A DNA stretch of 29,408 nt from JACQCV01 sp964634555. Its GTDB lineage: Bacteria > Patescibacteriota > Minisyncoccia > Phycocordibacterales > UBA12445. This document shows positions 6,598 through 15,112 of this stretch, piece by piece. A model generated the notes under the pieces. It saw nothing but the letters and a program-made list of their open reading frames with translations, was not told the origin of the DNA and ran no database searches. The position numbers were made by a program, and so were the translations under genes. The stretch is from contig CAZWJJ010000003.1 in NCBI GenBank assembly GCA_964634555.1, forward strand, positions 1 through 29,408, read 5' to 3'. Every line of letters begins with the position of its first letter. Within the stretch, counting starts at the first letter, position 1.

Positions 6598-7040
6598 CCA
6601 AAGACGAATGGAAAGATTTTTTGAAAGAGATCAGAGATAGCATTCCTAATTTGAAATATAGGGAGGCTAGTGTAGAGGCGCAAGCAAGGCATCGTCGTGC
6701 TATCGATATATATAGATCTGTTCTCAACTTACCCTTTATACTTCTTGATAATGTTGATCTTGAATGTAAAATAACTATAAGTGATGCCATAACATTGTGT
6801 GAAAGGAAGCGGGGACGACTGATAAGCAGGGTAAGAATTCGTTGTGAGTCTTCAGAATTGATTGATCGTATTCGCGATCTAGAGAGTCGAGGGTTTGAGA
6901 TTCATGAAGATTTTCCAGTCAAGGAAATGAGGGACAGTCTCGGTAGTCATCAGTGTATAGTTTTGATGTATCCAGAAGATGACGTAGGGGAATTGAGATC
7001 TATGATTAAGAGTCGCCATAGATTAACACATAAATTGTGA
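6594..7040 (+). CDS. unrecognised 148-aa protein, second gene of the zinc-motif cluster
   Basis: This soluble charged protein has an N-terminal helical part (DEWKDFLKEIRDSIPNLK), and a central and C-terminal alternation of strands and helices (RVRIRCESSELIDRIRDLESRGFEIHEDF, where a basic strand leads into a helix). The last part contains HQCIVLMYPED. I do not recognise the family. It begins inside the stop codon of the upstream gene, with GGGGAGGAG five bases before ATG, and ends at a terminator, so 6367-7040 is a two-gene unit. Function unknown. Confidence 0.65.
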   Translation: MTKDEWKDFLKEIRDSIPNLKYREASVEAQARHRRAIDIYRSVLNLPFILLDNVDLECKITISDAITLCERKRGRLISRVRIRCESSELIDRIRDLESRGFEIHEDFPVKEMRDSLGSHQCIVLMYPEDDVGELRSMIKSRHRLTHKL

Positions 7041-7084
7041 TTAGATTGTTCGCAAACAGTAATAATCTATTTTTAGTCTATTCA

Positions 7085-7118
7085 AACCGAACACAGCTAC
7101 GTTCGGTTTTTATATTTT
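7085..7118 (+). terminator. terminator after 6594-7040
   Basis: An AACCGAAC/GTTCGGTT hairpin (7085-7108) is followed by a T-rich tract. Confidence 0.85.
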
Positions 7119-7192
7119 TAAAGGATTAAAAGATGTTTACATTGTCTTGGAGATATGTTAGTTTGCAGGCAGATTTGAGTGGTGTTTGACAT

Positions 7193-7200
7193 AAGGAGGT
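7193..7200 (+). promoter_or_regulatory. strong Shine-Dalgarno deciding the start of 7206-7835
   Basis: AAGGAGGT lies five bases before ATG 7206. This start is preferred over the in-frame GTG at 7179, which has no such signal. Confidence 0.8.
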
Positions 7201-7205
7201 GTGCG

Positions 7206-7835
7206 ATGGAGACAGATTTGGACAATTATCGTAGATTCCAGGTTTCGTATTATGAGGGTGTGAAAAAGTTGCGATCCTGTCGGGGACAAGTTTTGACCAT
7301 GGATCGTTGGAAGGATTTTTGGGATTTTGAGATTGAGAAAAATCTGAAGACTTTTTTAACTAAAGCTATTGAAGATGAAATTATTATTCAAGTTGAGCCA
7401 AATAAATATCTGGTGGTAGTTCATACTAGAGACGAGATCAATAATATTGTCGATCAGGCAAATGTGAGGATAAATCTTGCTTTGAATGAAGCGGCTAGAA
7501 ATGTTAAAGAATTGGTAATGAGTCATGCAGCTGCGCTACGTGATTTTCCTTACATAAAGTTGACTGATTTTGCTAGTAATTTATTTGAAATAAGAGGTCT
7601 GGTTGTGGTGCATGATTCGTGGCTTTTCCTAAAGACGCATATGCATGCTTTTGCGGTTATTCTAACGAAACATGATTTGTATGAGTGTAAAAAAGTATGG
7701 GCTCATCAAAAACTTCTTCCCGATTGGAATTCTAGGAAAACATCTTCGTTACTTTGGTTGCAGTATGGCGGATCGGCCATTAGACAATTAGCGCTTTGCC
7801 GCAGAGAAAGTTCTGTGCCATCTGAAAAGGTTTGA
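7206..7835 (+). CDS. unrecognised 209-aa protein, paralogue of the 2632-3264 gene
   Basis: Soluble and mainly helical. It shares with the 2632-3264 product the ordered landmarks PNKY, HTRDEIN, KELVMSHA, FPYIKL and the C-terminal WLQYGGSAIRQLA. Identity is low overall, but the order and spacing hold, which indicates an old duplication or two imports of one family. No enzyme motif is evident. The gene starts at ATG 7206 behind a perfect AAGGAGGT and is followed after one base by the HxxxCxxC gene 7837-8160, so the two are probably co-translated. The recurrence of this family beside small zinc-motif proteins hints at a joint function, which is inference. Confidence 0.75.
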   Translation: METDLDNYRRFQVSYYEGVKKLRSCRGQVLTMDRWKDFWDFEIEKNLKTFLTKAIEDEIIIQVEPNKYLVVVHTRDEINNIVDQANVRINLALNEAARNVKELVMSHAAALRDFPYIKLTDFASNLFEIRGLVVVHDSWLFLKTHMHAFAVILTKHDLYECKKVWAHQKLLPDWNSRKTSSLLWLQYGGSAIRQLALCRRESSVPSEKV

Positions 7836-7836
7836 G

Positions 7837-8160
7837 ATGGTTGATAAGAAGACTATAACCAAGAGAGAGATAAGAGAATATCTGTTGAATAATGCTCCGA
7901 ATCCGCCTATATCATATGAAGTCGTGTCTGACCCACTTGGAAAAATTCCTATTGATTGTCCAAGTTATGGTGCCTGGGAAGATGCATACAGTGAATGTTT
8001 CCCCGGACCTATTTTGTGCGTTAAGGAGAGATTATTGAATCATGTCAAGGGATGTGTTGCTTGTGCAGAAAGAGATAGTGAAATTCAGGAGATGGTGAAG
8101 CGTGCTAATAGTTCCAAATGCTCTGATAAGAGATGTAGAAGGTGCTATAAAAAGAGTTGA
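7837..8160 (+). CDS. 107-aa HxxxCxxC zinc-motif protein
   Basis: The C-terminal half reads LNHVKGCVACAERDSEI, again the HX3CX2C motif, followed ~20 residues later by a cysteine cluster (SSKCSDKRCRRCYKK). This matches the layout of the 76-aa protein at 6367-6597 (IHLNNCPSC, then CNDSNC), so the two are likely related. The N-terminal ~50 residues differ and include further cysteines. There is no membrane segment. It starts one base after the stop of 7206-7835 with only a weak AAAAGG upstream, so translation is probably coupled. The basic Cys-rich end could bind nucleic acid; this is not shown. Confidence 0.65.
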   Translation: MVDKKTITKREIREYLLNNAPNPPISYEVVSDPLGKIPIDCPSYGAWEDAYSECFPGPILCVKERLLNHVKGCVACAERDSEIQEMVKRANSSKCSDKRCRRCYKKS

Positions 8161-8174
8161 AATTAGAGTTGCGG

Positions 8175-8203
8175 AAGCCCCACAGAGGGGCTTTTTTATT
8201 TTC
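8175..8203 (+). terminator. terminator of the 7206-8160 unit
   Basis: An AAGCCCC/GGGGCTT hairpin (8175-8193) continues into a T-rich tract. Confidence 0.85.
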
Positions 8204-8212
8204 AGTTAATTT

Positions 8213-8221
8213 TGTTAGTAT
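8213..8221 (+). promoter_or_regulatory. extended -10 of murD (leaderless)
   Basis: TG-T-TAGTAT ends six bases before ATG 8228, placing +1 on the start codon. Confidence 0.6.
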
Positions 8222-8227
8222 GAATAA

Positions 8228-9550
8228 ATGGACGAAAGATTTAGGGGCAAGAAATTTACTGTGATGGGTTTGGATGCCAACGGGCGCGGTTTTCAAGATG
8301 CCAAATATTTAGTGAAGAAAGGCGCGGAGGTTATTGGCACTGATTTAAGAAATGCCGATCAATTGCCTGAGGCTGTAGCCCTAGCTAGAGAGTTTTCAAA
8401 TCTAAGATTAGTTTTGGGCCAACATCGTTTGGAGGATTTTAGCGATCGTGATTTTGTCATTCGTGCGGCGCTGGCCCCGCTTGATTCGCCGTACTTAGCT
8501 GAAGCGCGGAAGAACAATATACCTGTAGTTTCTGATGAGACTTTATTTCTAATGAACGCGCCTAAGTTAACCACGATCGGTATCACCGGCACGCGTGGCA
8601 AGACGACGGTTACTTACATGATCTATGAGATATTAAAAGCCTCGGGCCGGCGGGTTTTTCTGGGTGGAAATGTTCAAGGTGTGTCGCTTTTGCCATTACT
8701 TGATGAGGTGCAGAATGGTGACATCGTCGTTATGGAATTAGATTCTTGGAAGTTGCAAAGTTTTGCTGAAGTTGGCATTTCACCGCATGTGGCAGTCTTT
8801 ACGACTTTTTTCCCCGATCATCTGAACTATTACAAGGGCGACGTCGTGTCATATTTTGCAGATAAAACAGCGATTTATAAAAATCAAAAAGCTGAAGATG
8901 TTTTGATTTCTTCAAGGCAGGTCGCCGTGCAGATAGAAACTCATGGCGGGTATAACTCAAGATTAGTTGTCGCTGATAAAATTTCGGCGGATTGGCAGTT
9001 AAAAATTTTAGGCGAGCATAATCGAGAGAATGCCGGCCTAGCTCTCGAGGCGGTGCGGCAACTGGCGATATCTGATGAAATCAGTCGGCATGTTTTGGAA
9101 GAGTTTGAGGGGGTCTCTGGGCGGCTACAATATCTCGGCTCTAAAAATGGTGTTGATTTTTATAATGATACGACAGCCACTTCGCCTGAGGGTGTTATGG
9201 CGGCGTTGAGTTCATTGAATAAGCCTAGCAAGATCGTTCTGTTGGCTGGCGGCGCGGATAAGAGTCTGGATTATAAGCAGTTGGTCCGCGAATTTGATAA
9301 AAATTTAAAAGCGCTAGTGCTTTTTAAGGGGGCGGCAAGCGATAAGATATTGACTGAATTAAGAGAGATTAATTTTAAATTTTTAATTCGTGATTCAATT
9401 GGTTCAATGCAAGAGGCAGTGGATATTGCTAGAAAATTTGCCGAAGCGGGGGATATAATTCTTCTTTCTCCTGGCGCCGCATCATTCGGAGTTTTTAAGA
9501 ATGAGTATGACAGGGGAGATCAATTCATAGAACTGTTTAAGCAGATTTAA
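8228..9550 (+). CDS. murD: UDP-N-acetylmuramoyl-L-alanine--D-glutamate ligase (MurD)
   Basis: MurD adds D-glutamate to UDP-MurNAc-L-Ala in cytoplasmic peptidoglycan precursor synthesis. The 440-aa protein has an N-terminal Rossmann-like domain (starting near FTVMGLDANGRG), the Mur ligase P-loop GTRGKTT (121-127; GTNGKTT is more usual), FPDHLNYY in the central domain, NDTTATSPEG and, at the C-terminus, LSPGAASFGVFKNEYDRG, the MurD signature in divergent form. It leads a two-gene unit with murC, four bases apart. The promoter predicts a leaderless mRNA. The divergence from textbook MurD is typical of deep-branching bacteria. A different amino acid substrate is possible but not indicated. Confidence 0.9.
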   Translation: MDERFRGKKFTVMGLDANGRGFQDAKYLVKKGAEVIGTDLRNADQLPEAVALAREFSNLRLVLGQHRLEDFSDRDFVIRAALAPLDSPYLAEARKNNIPVVSDETLFLMNAPKLTTIGITGTRGKTTVTYMIYEILKASGRRVFLGGNVQGVSLLPLLDEVQNGDIVVMELDSWKLQSFAEVGISPHVAVFTTFFPDHLNYYKGDVVSYFADKTAIYKNQKAEDVLISSRQVAVQIETHGGYNSRLVVADKISADWQLKILGEHNRENAGLALEAVRQLAISDEISRHVLEEFEGVSGRLQYLGSKNGVDFYNDTTATSPEGVMAALSSLNKPSKIVLLAGGADKSLDYKQLVREFDKNLKALVLFKGAASDKILTELREINFKFLIRDSIGSMQEAVDIARKFAEAGDIILLSPGAASFGVFKNEYDRGDQFIELFKQI

Positions 9551-9554
9551 TTTT

Positions 9555-10880
9555 ATGCTCATGGACGAGGTTTTTGATTTTAAAAAATTTAATAATATTC
9601 ATTTTATCGGCATAGGTGGGATTGGTATTTCAGCCATAGCAAGGATGATGCTTTTGGATGGAAAAAAAGTTACCGGCTCGGATCGCAGTGTGTCGAAAGT
9701 TACGGATGAACTTGCTACTGCAGGAGCAAAGATTGCAATCGGTCAAAGTGCGGAAAATATTCCGGCAGAATGCGATCTGGTCATTAGGACAGTTGCTGTC
9801 GCTGAAGACAATTTAGAATTTTTGGAAGCAAGGCGGCGCAACTTGCCGATTATGACTTATCCGCAGGCTTTGCATGAAATTTCTAAAGAAAAATTTACAA
9901 TCGCTATTTCCGGCACTCACGGCAAGACGACGACAACGGCCATGATCGCCAAGATTTTGATTGATGCCAAGCTTGATCCGACGGTGATTGTTGGCAGTCT
10001 TTTGCGCGAGACAGGTACGAATTTTATCGCCGGCAAAAGTGATCTGTTTATTGTTGAGGCGGATGAATACAAGAATGCCTTTTTTAATATTGAGCCGGAC
10101 ATTTTGGTTATAAACAATATTGATGCCGATCATCTGGATTTTTTTAAGGATTTGGCAGATATTCAGAATTCTTTTAGGCAGGTGGCCGAGAAGGTGCCGG
10201 AGGATGGTTACGTGATATATGATGGTGGAAATAATAATGTTTTGCCGGCAGTTTTTGGATTGAAGTGCCACATGATTGATTATTCAAAATTCAAAACTAT
10301 CCCTCTGAACTTGCAAAGTCCTGGCAATCATAATCGCAGTAATGCCGCCGCCGCGTTTGCTGTCGGTCGGATGATGAACGTGAATGAGAACGCGATTGTA
10401 AATTCGCTGGAAAATTTTAGCGGTACTTGGCGGAGATTTGAGTATAAGGGTAAGACAAAAAGTGGCGCTTTAGTTTACGATGATTATGGGCATAATCCGC
10501 AAAAAGTGCGAGCGGCTCTACAGGGCGCACGGGAGATGTTTAAGGATAAAAAAATTACAGTTATTTTTCAGCCTCATCTTTATAGTCGAACTAAGTTTCT
10601 TTTGAAAGAATTTTCAGAAAGTTTCGTTGATGCTGATGTGCTGATCCTTCTGCCAATATACGCCGCCAGAGAAGTTTACGATCCAACCATTACATCGGAT
10701 ATTTTGGCCGAAGAAATAAGGAAATGCATAGGTGAAAACAATGGAGTTCACTTTTTGAAAGAGGTGATTGTGGCTAACGATAAAAATGATGCGGTTACCA
10801 AGGTGCCATCTTCTGCAGATGTGATAATCACTCTTGGAGCAGGGGATGTTACGGAGATATCAAATACATTAGTTAGTTAA
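9555..10880 (+). CDS. murC: UDP-N-acetylmuramate--L-alanine ligase (MurC)
   Basis: MurC joins L-alanine to UDP-MurNAc, the step before MurD. Motifs in order are GIGGIGISAIAR (nucleotide-sugar Rossmann loop, residues 20-31), SGTHGKTTTTAM (P-loop), EADEY, NNIDADHLDFF, NHNRSNAAAA, the C-terminal DDYGHNP, FQPHLYSRT and LGAGD. At 441 aa the length is typical. Two start codons are possible, ATG 9555 and ATG 9561; neither has a Shine-Dalgarno, and translation probably follows from murD, whose stop is at 9548-9550. The order murD-murC without the rest of a dcw cluster suggests that the cell-wall genes are scattered in this genome. Confidence 0.95.
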   Translation: MLMDEVFDFKKFNNIHFIGIGGIGISAIARMMLLDGKKVTGSDRSVSKVTDELATAGAKIAIGQSAENIPAECDLVIRTVAVAEDNLEFLEARRRNLPIMTYPQALHEISKEKFTIAISGTHGKTTTTAMIAKILIDAKLDPTVIVGSLLRETGTNFIAGKSDLFIVEADEYKNAFFNIEPDILVINNIDADHLDFFKDLADIQNSFRQVAEKVPEDGYVIYDGGNNNVLPAVFGLKCHMIDYSKFKTIPLNLQSPGNHNRSNAAAAFAVGRMMNVNENAIVNSLENFSGTWRRFEYKGKTKSGALVYDDYGHNPQKVRAALQGAREMFKDKKITVIFQPHLYSRTKFLLKEFSESFVDADVLILLPIYAAREVYDPTITSDILAEEIRKCIGENNGVHFLKEVIVANDKNDAVTKVPSSADVIITLGAGDVTEISNTLVS

Positions 10881-10934
10881 CGGTTGATTTTTATGATCAA
10901 GATCTAGGCTTTACTTTATGGCGTATGTATGATT

Positions 10935-10940
10935 TAATAT
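10935..10940 (+). promoter_or_regulatory. -10 element of rsmI (leaderless)
   Basis: TAATAT ends six bases before ATG 10947. Confidence 0.5.
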
Positions 10941-10946
10941 TGACAA

Positions 10947-11630
10947 ATGTCAAGCCTGTATATAGTCGCTACACCAATCGGAAATATGGAGGATATAACC
11001 TTCCGGGCTGTTGATGTGTTGAAAAATGTTGATGCTATATTGTGTGAAGATACTCGCGTTACGAGACATTTGTTGGATAAATATGGGATAGAAAAGCCTC
11101 TGATTTCCTATCATTCACAGAGCAAAATTCAGAAGGTGGAGCAGATCATTGGAATGTTGGAAGACGGCAAGAATCTTGCTCTGGTTTCAGATGCCGGCAC
11201 TCCGACTATTTCAGATCCCGGATCTTTTTTGATTTCAAAGATTCGTGAGGCGCTCGGTGATAAGGTTTTAATAATACCGATCCCTGGGGCCACAGCAGTT
11301 GCCGCGGCTTTGTCGGCGAGTGGTTTTCCATCGTCTGATTTTTTATTCTTGGGCTTTTTGCCTCATAAAAAAGGTCGGCAGGCGATTTTTAAAGAGATCA
11401 GCGAGGGTACAAGAACAACTGTCTTTTATGAATCACCCCATCGTTTTGTGAAGTCTCTGCACTCTCTGGTAGAAGTTTTGTCTTCAGAAAGAAAGATTGC
11501 AGTTGCTCGTGAATTGACTAAGATTTATGAAGAAATAAAGGTGGGAACAACCAAAGAGATTATTGAATATTACGAAAGTAATACGGATAAAATACGGGGT
11601 GAATTTGTGATTATTGTGTCGGCAAAATAA
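10947..11630 (+). CDS. rsmI: 16S rRNA 2'-O-ribose C1402 methyltransferase RsmI
   Basis: RsmI uses S-adenosylmethionine to methylate the ribose of C1402 in the 16S decoding centre. The 227-aa protein shows the tetrapyrrole-methylase fold motifs of the family: YIVATPIGNMEDIT (5-18), CEDTRVTRHLL, LVSDAGTPTISDPG, PIPGATAVAAALSASGFP, FLGFLPHK and VFYESPHR. It is shorter than the E. coli enzyme by the C-terminal extension, as in many bacteria. It stands alone behind its own -10. Its target nucleotide lies next to the intron insertion site in the 16S gene at the left end of this window. Confidence 0.95.
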   Translation: MSSLYIVATPIGNMEDITFRAVDVLKNVDAILCEDTRVTRHLLDKYGIEKPLISYHSQSKIQKVEQIIGMLEDGKNLALVSDAGTPTISDPGSFLISKIREALGDKVLIIPIPGATAVAAALSASGFPSSDFLFLGFLPHKKGRQAIFKEISEGTRTTVFYESPHRFVKSLHSLVEVLSSERKIAVARELTKIYEEIKVGTTKEIIEYYESNTDKIRGEFVIIVSAK

Positions 11631-11632
11631 AT

Positions 11633-11641
11633 TGTTATAAT
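11633..11641 (+). promoter_or_regulatory. extended -10 of the 11648-13014 unit (leaderless)
   Basis: TG-T-TATAAT, a perfect extended -10, ends six bases before ATG 11648. Confidence 0.75.
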
Positions 11642-11647
11642 AAATAT

Positions 11648-11821
11648 ATGATTAAAAAATGGAAAAGTTGGTTCGGTGTACTCTTGTCTCTGTGGGTTGC
11701 GTTGCTTCCTTCATTAGGATTTCCGCGAGGCATGAAAGATATTTTTTACACAATTTCAGGTTTGGTACTTATGGTTATATTTTTCATGCTCGCGCATGAT
11801 AAGACCAAGGCTGAACGATGA
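11648..11821 (+). CDS. 57-aa small membrane protein
   Basis: The protein starts MIKKWKSWFGVLLSLWVALLP, has a second hydrophobic segment (YTISGLVLMVIFFMLA) and ends in a charged tail (HDKTKAER). This gives two membrane passes with a basic N-terminus. The family is not recognised. It is supported by a perfect extended -10 that puts +1 on its ATG, and by an ATGA overlap with the downstream glycoside hydrolase-like gene, to which it is probably coupled. Confidence 0.65.
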   Translation: MIKKWKSWFGVLLSLWVALLPSLGFPRGMKDIFYTISGLVLMVIFFMLAHDKTKAER

Positions 11822-13014
11822 AAATTTCTAACAACGCTATATTTTTAATTCTTGCAATTATTCTGGTTGGTTCCAGTTTTTTTCTCATTAGTAATAATTT
11901 TTCTTTGAAACTTTCTGCGGCGACTCTTTATTCCAGGGATGGGTCAGCAACTTCCACATTAGTGGTACCGATTGTACCGCAAATTCCTAAACATTTGTCG
12001 ACTCCCGAGCCTCTGCATGCCATATATATGTCGAGTTGGGTTGCTGGGTCGAAGTCTATTCGCGAGCGTTTGATAAAACTGATGGACAGCACCGAGATTA
12101 ATGCAGTTGTAATCGATGTAAAAGATTCAACTGGCGCTGTTTCTTTTAAAATGGATGATCCTTTGCTCAAAAAGATAGATCCGTTTCAGGATAGAATTTC
12201 TGATATTGGCAATCTTATTAACATTTTGCACAAGAAAAATATTTATGTGATCGCGCGTGTTGCGGTATTTGAAGATCCGCACCTGGCTAAGATGCGCCCT
12301 GATTTAGCTGTGAAAAGAGCAAGTGACGGCGGTACGTGGAAGGACCGCAAGGGTCTGTCATGGTCGGATATGGGTTCTAAGGATGTTTGGGATTATAATA
12401 TCGCGGTCGCTAAGGGGGCATATGACGCCGGTTTTGATGAAATAAATTTTGATTATATTAGATTTCCGTCGGATGGAAATATGGAAGATATTATGTACTC
12501 GTCTTTTGCTGGTAAGAAGATTGATAAATCAATAGAACTGCGTAATTTTTATAGTTATCTGAGTCAAAATATGAAGCCTGTCGGTGTACCGATTTCTGCT
12601 GATCTCTTTGGAATGACGACCACTAACACTGACGATCTTAATATTGGACAGGTGTTGGAAAATGCAATTCCATATTTCGATTATATTGATCCGATGGTTT
12701 ATCCATCACATTATCCGAACGATTTTCATGGTTATAAAAATCCGGCGGAGCATCCTTATGATATGATAAAATATGTGATGAGTTCAGGTGTTGATCGAAT
12801 GATCGCTGCCAGTTCTACCCCGGATAAATTGAGGCCATGGTTGCAGGATTTTAATTTGGGTGCCGTTTATACTGCGCCAATGGTTCGTGATGAGATCAAT
12901 GCGACATATGATGTCGGATTAAGATCATGGCTTTTGTGGGATGCGTCAAATCATTATACGCCGGCCGCTCTTGACCCAAAATCTACAACTACTGCAACGA
13001 CGACTCGTAACTAA
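11818..13014 (+). CDS. secreted or membrane-anchored glycoside hydrolase-like protein (DUF4015 type)
   Basis: A hydrophobic N-terminal anchor or signal segment (residues 8-26) is followed by a linker and a TIM-barrel-like domain of about 300 residues. The wording matches the putative glycosyl hydrolase family PF13200 (DUF4015): AVVIDVKDSTG, a strand ending IYVIARVAVFEDP, the signature FDEINFDYIRFPSDG, DYIDPMVYPSHYP, and a C-terminal WLLWDASN. D and E in FDEINFDYIRFP are the likely acid residues. The substrate is unknown; roles at the cell envelope are plausible. The last ~12 residues are Thr-rich. It is co-transcribed with the 57-aa membrane protein. Confidence 0.85.
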   Translation: MKISNNAIFLILAIILVGSSFFLISNNFSLKLSAATLYSRDGSATSTLVVPIVPQIPKHLSTPEPLHAIYMSSWVAGSKSIRERLIKLMDSTEINAVVIDVKDSTGAVSFKMDDPLLKKIDPFQDRISDIGNLINILHKKNIYVIARVAVFEDPHLAKMRPDLAVKRASDGGTWKDRKGLSWSDMGSKDVWDYNIAVAKGAYDAGFDEINFDYIRFPSDGNMEDIMYSSFAGKKIDKSIELRNFYSYLSQNMKPVGVPISADLFGMTTTNTDDLNIGQVLENAIPYFDYIDPMVYPSHYPNDFHGYKNPAEHPYDMIKYVMSSGVDRMIAASSTPDKLRPWLQDFNLGAVYTAPMVRDEINATYDVGLRSWLLWDASNHYTPAALDPKSTTTATTTRN

Positions 13015-13040
13015 TTCCGTATTCTTCCTTTGAGACGTAA

Positions 13041-13051
13041 TATAATATAAT
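13041..13051 (+). promoter_or_regulatory. overlapping -10 elements of the ATPase gene
   Basis: Two overlapping TATAAT hexamers (13041-13046 and 13046-13051). The second ends seven bases before ATG 13059, so the mRNA is near-leaderless. Confidence 0.65.
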
Positions 13052-13058
13052 TTACATT

Positions 13059-14621
13059 ATGGCGATCGGAAATAATAAGGATGTAACTTACTTTGCTGAA
13101 ACTGATTTTCGCAATAAGCGGACGCCGTTTGGCATAAAAGCTCTCGATCGAGCCAGGCACTTTTATGTTGTTGGCAAAACTGGAATGGGAAAGTCGACTT
13201 TGCTCGAGAATATTACAGTTCAAGATATTAATAACGGCAATGGTGTCGGTTATATCGATCCGCACGGAGGTTCAGCCGAACTTTTCTTAGACTATATTCC
13301 GCCCGAAAGAATTAAAGATGTAATCTATTTCGCGCCGCATGATCTAGAGTACCCAATAGCTTTTAATGTTATGGAAGATGTCGGTAAAGATCAGCGCCAT
13401 CTTGTCGCTAATGGTTTAATGGCGGCCTTTAAAAAAATCTGGCCGGACGTTTGGTCAGCTCGAATGGAATACATTTCGACAAATATAATCCTAGCTCTTT
13501 TGGAATATCCGGATTCAACCTTGCTCGGTGTTAATCGAATGCTTTCAGATAAGGCTTATAGAAAAAAGGTGGTTGATAATGTTACAGACCCGGTCGTAAA
13601 ATCTTTTTGGGTAGATGAGTTTGCCAAATATAGCGATAAGTTGATGGTTGAGGCGGGTGCCTCTATTCAGAATAAATTCGGACAGTTCGTTTCAAATCCT
13701 CTGATTAGAAATATTGTCGGTCAGCCCAAATCAACATTTAATATGCGTGATGTGATGGATGGCAAGAAGATTTTAATCATGAATCTGTCGAAGGGTAGAA
13801 TGGGGGAGTTGAATGCTAACTTGATCGGCGGCATGTTGATTACGAAGATTTATCTCGCAGCGATGTCGCGCGCTGGTGAATCTGAAGCAAGCTTAGCCAA
13901 GCTACCACCGTTTTATTTTGTCGTTGATGAGTTTCAATCTTTTGTTAACGAATCATTCAGAGATATTCTTTCCGAGGCAAGAAAATATAAGCTCTGTCTT
14001 ACGATCGCCCATCAATATATAGAACAGATTCCGGAGGAGGTTCGTGATGCGGTCTTTGGAAATGTCGGCACAACCGTGGCTTTTCGTGTTGGTCCATTTG
14101 ACGCTGAGGTTTTAGAGAAGATATTTAGTCCCAAGTTTATGGCTGAAGATCTTGTGAATTTGGGTTTTGCTCAGATCTATTTAACATTGATGATCGATGG
14201 TGTTGGATCTCCGCCATTTTCCGCTAGAACATTGCAGAAGCCTCCAAAGCCGGCTATTTCTCATAAAGATGAAGTTATAGAATATTCCAGAAAGAGTTAT
14301 GCCAGGCCAAGGGCGGAGGTTGAAGAAGAGATCAAAAAGTGGCACGAGACTGTTTTACCTGAGGAGAAAAAATATACTGGTGCGGGTACTATTGCTTCTG
14401 CACCGACTGTTGTTTCAAATTTTACCAATCAGACATCGTCTCCAGCAGGTTCTCAGTTCGTAGCGCGACCTTCGGCGACAAAAATATCACCCGCGGCTGC
14501 TGGTTACAAAACACCGCGTCCTAAATCAACCGCGCCTATATCTGTCAGGAATGAAAACTCAATGACTGATTCTCGGCCCGCAATGTCTAAGCCTTTCATG
14601 TCGGCTATGAAATCAGTCTAA
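13059..14621 (+). CDS. TraD/VirB4-like DNA-translocase-type ATPase (split by in-frame TAA)
   Basis: This is a P-loop ATPase of the HerA/FtsK superfamily related to conjugative coupling and type IV secretion ATPases. Walker A is GKTGMGKST near residue 38, then YIDPHGG. Walker B is FYFVVDEFQSF with a following SEARKYKL and AHQY sensor region. After ~400 residues the sequence becomes low-complexity, rich in P, S, T and A. CPR genomes commonly carry such proteins near type IV pilus or competence genes; no other secretion gene is visible here. The frame ends at TAA 14619-14621 but stays open beyond it in the same phase to 15101, so the intact gene was probably one 680-codon unit. Confidence 0.85.
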   Translation: MAIGNNKDVTYFAETDFRNKRTPFGIKALDRARHFYVVGKTGMGKSTLLENITVQDINNGNGVGYIDPHGGSAELFLDYIPPERIKDVIYFAPHDLEYPIAFNVMEDVGKDQRHLVANGLMAAFKKIWPDVWSARMEYISTNIILALLEYPDSTLLGVNRMLSDKAYRKKVVDNVTDPVVKSFWVDEFAKYSDKLMVEAGASIQNKFGQFVSNPLIRNIVGQPKSTFNMRDVMDGKKILIMNLSKGRMGELNANLIGGMLITKIYLAAMSRAGESEASLAKLPPFYFVVDEFQSFVNESFRDILSEARKYKLCLTIAHQYIEQIPEEVRDAVFGNVGTTVAFRVGPFDAEVLEKIFSPKFMAEDLVNLGFAQIYLTLMIDGVGSPPFSARTLQKPPKPAISHKDEVIEYSRKSYARPRAEVEEEIKKWHETVLPEEKKYTGAGTIASAPTVVSNFTNQTSSPAGSQFVARPSATKISPAAAGYKTPRPKSTAPISVRNENSMTDSRPAMSKPFMSAMKSV

Positions 14622-15101
14622 TTACCGGCACAACAGACTCGAACACAAACTGCCGTCATCGTTAATAAAAATATTAATGAAATTATGGTCGAGCCTGCAC
14701 CTGCGGTACCGGCGATAGTGGTTGAAAATTTGCCTGAGATTAAAAAAGAAAATATACCGTCAAAAATGTCTTTGAATGATCTTGGTAGAAGTTCGGTGAG
14801 TTATTATAATACCAACAAACCTAAATCAACCGGTGTTAATTTAGGCGATCTTAAGAGTGCGATTTCTGAAGCTATGAAATCTAATAAGGGTGGCAATCAA
14901 TCGGTAAAGATCGATGTGCCCAAGATGCCGGATGTCAATAAAAAAATTGAGACTGTGGCAGATGTTAAGATGCCCGAATCAAAAACCGCTTCAACTTTGA
15001 ATACAATATCAAAAGATTTTGAAAAGCCAGTTGTACCAGAAGTTCCGGAAGATGTTTTACGGAAGATTTTAGACACTGAAACTAAGATCGAGGATAAGTA
15101 G
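14622..15101 (+). CDS. disordered C-terminal tail of the ATPase, separated by one stop codon
   Basis: From 14622 the frame continues without a break (LPAQQTRTQTAVIV..., first ATG at 14685) to TAG 15099-15101. The sequence is low-complexity (P, V, E, K, S) with a motif SMKSN-like segment after LGDLKSAISEAM, resembling the tails attached to TraD/VirB4-like ATPases in CPR. There is no Shine-Dalgarno before ATG 14685; an ATTAAT at 14673-14678 could be a weak leaderless -10. Either the tail is made by readthrough of TAA, or it is a separate 138-aa protein from 14685, or it is a dead remnant. Confidence 0.6.
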   Translation, partial: LPAQQTRTQTAVIVNKNINEIMVEPAPAVPAIVVENLPEIKKENIPSKMSLNDLGRSSVSYYNTNKPKSTGVNLGDLKSAISEAMKSNKGGNQSVKIDVPKMPDVNKKIETVADVKMPESKTASTLNTISKDFEKPVVPEVPEDVLRKILDTETKIEDK

Positions 15102-15112
15102 TTGTCATCTAT

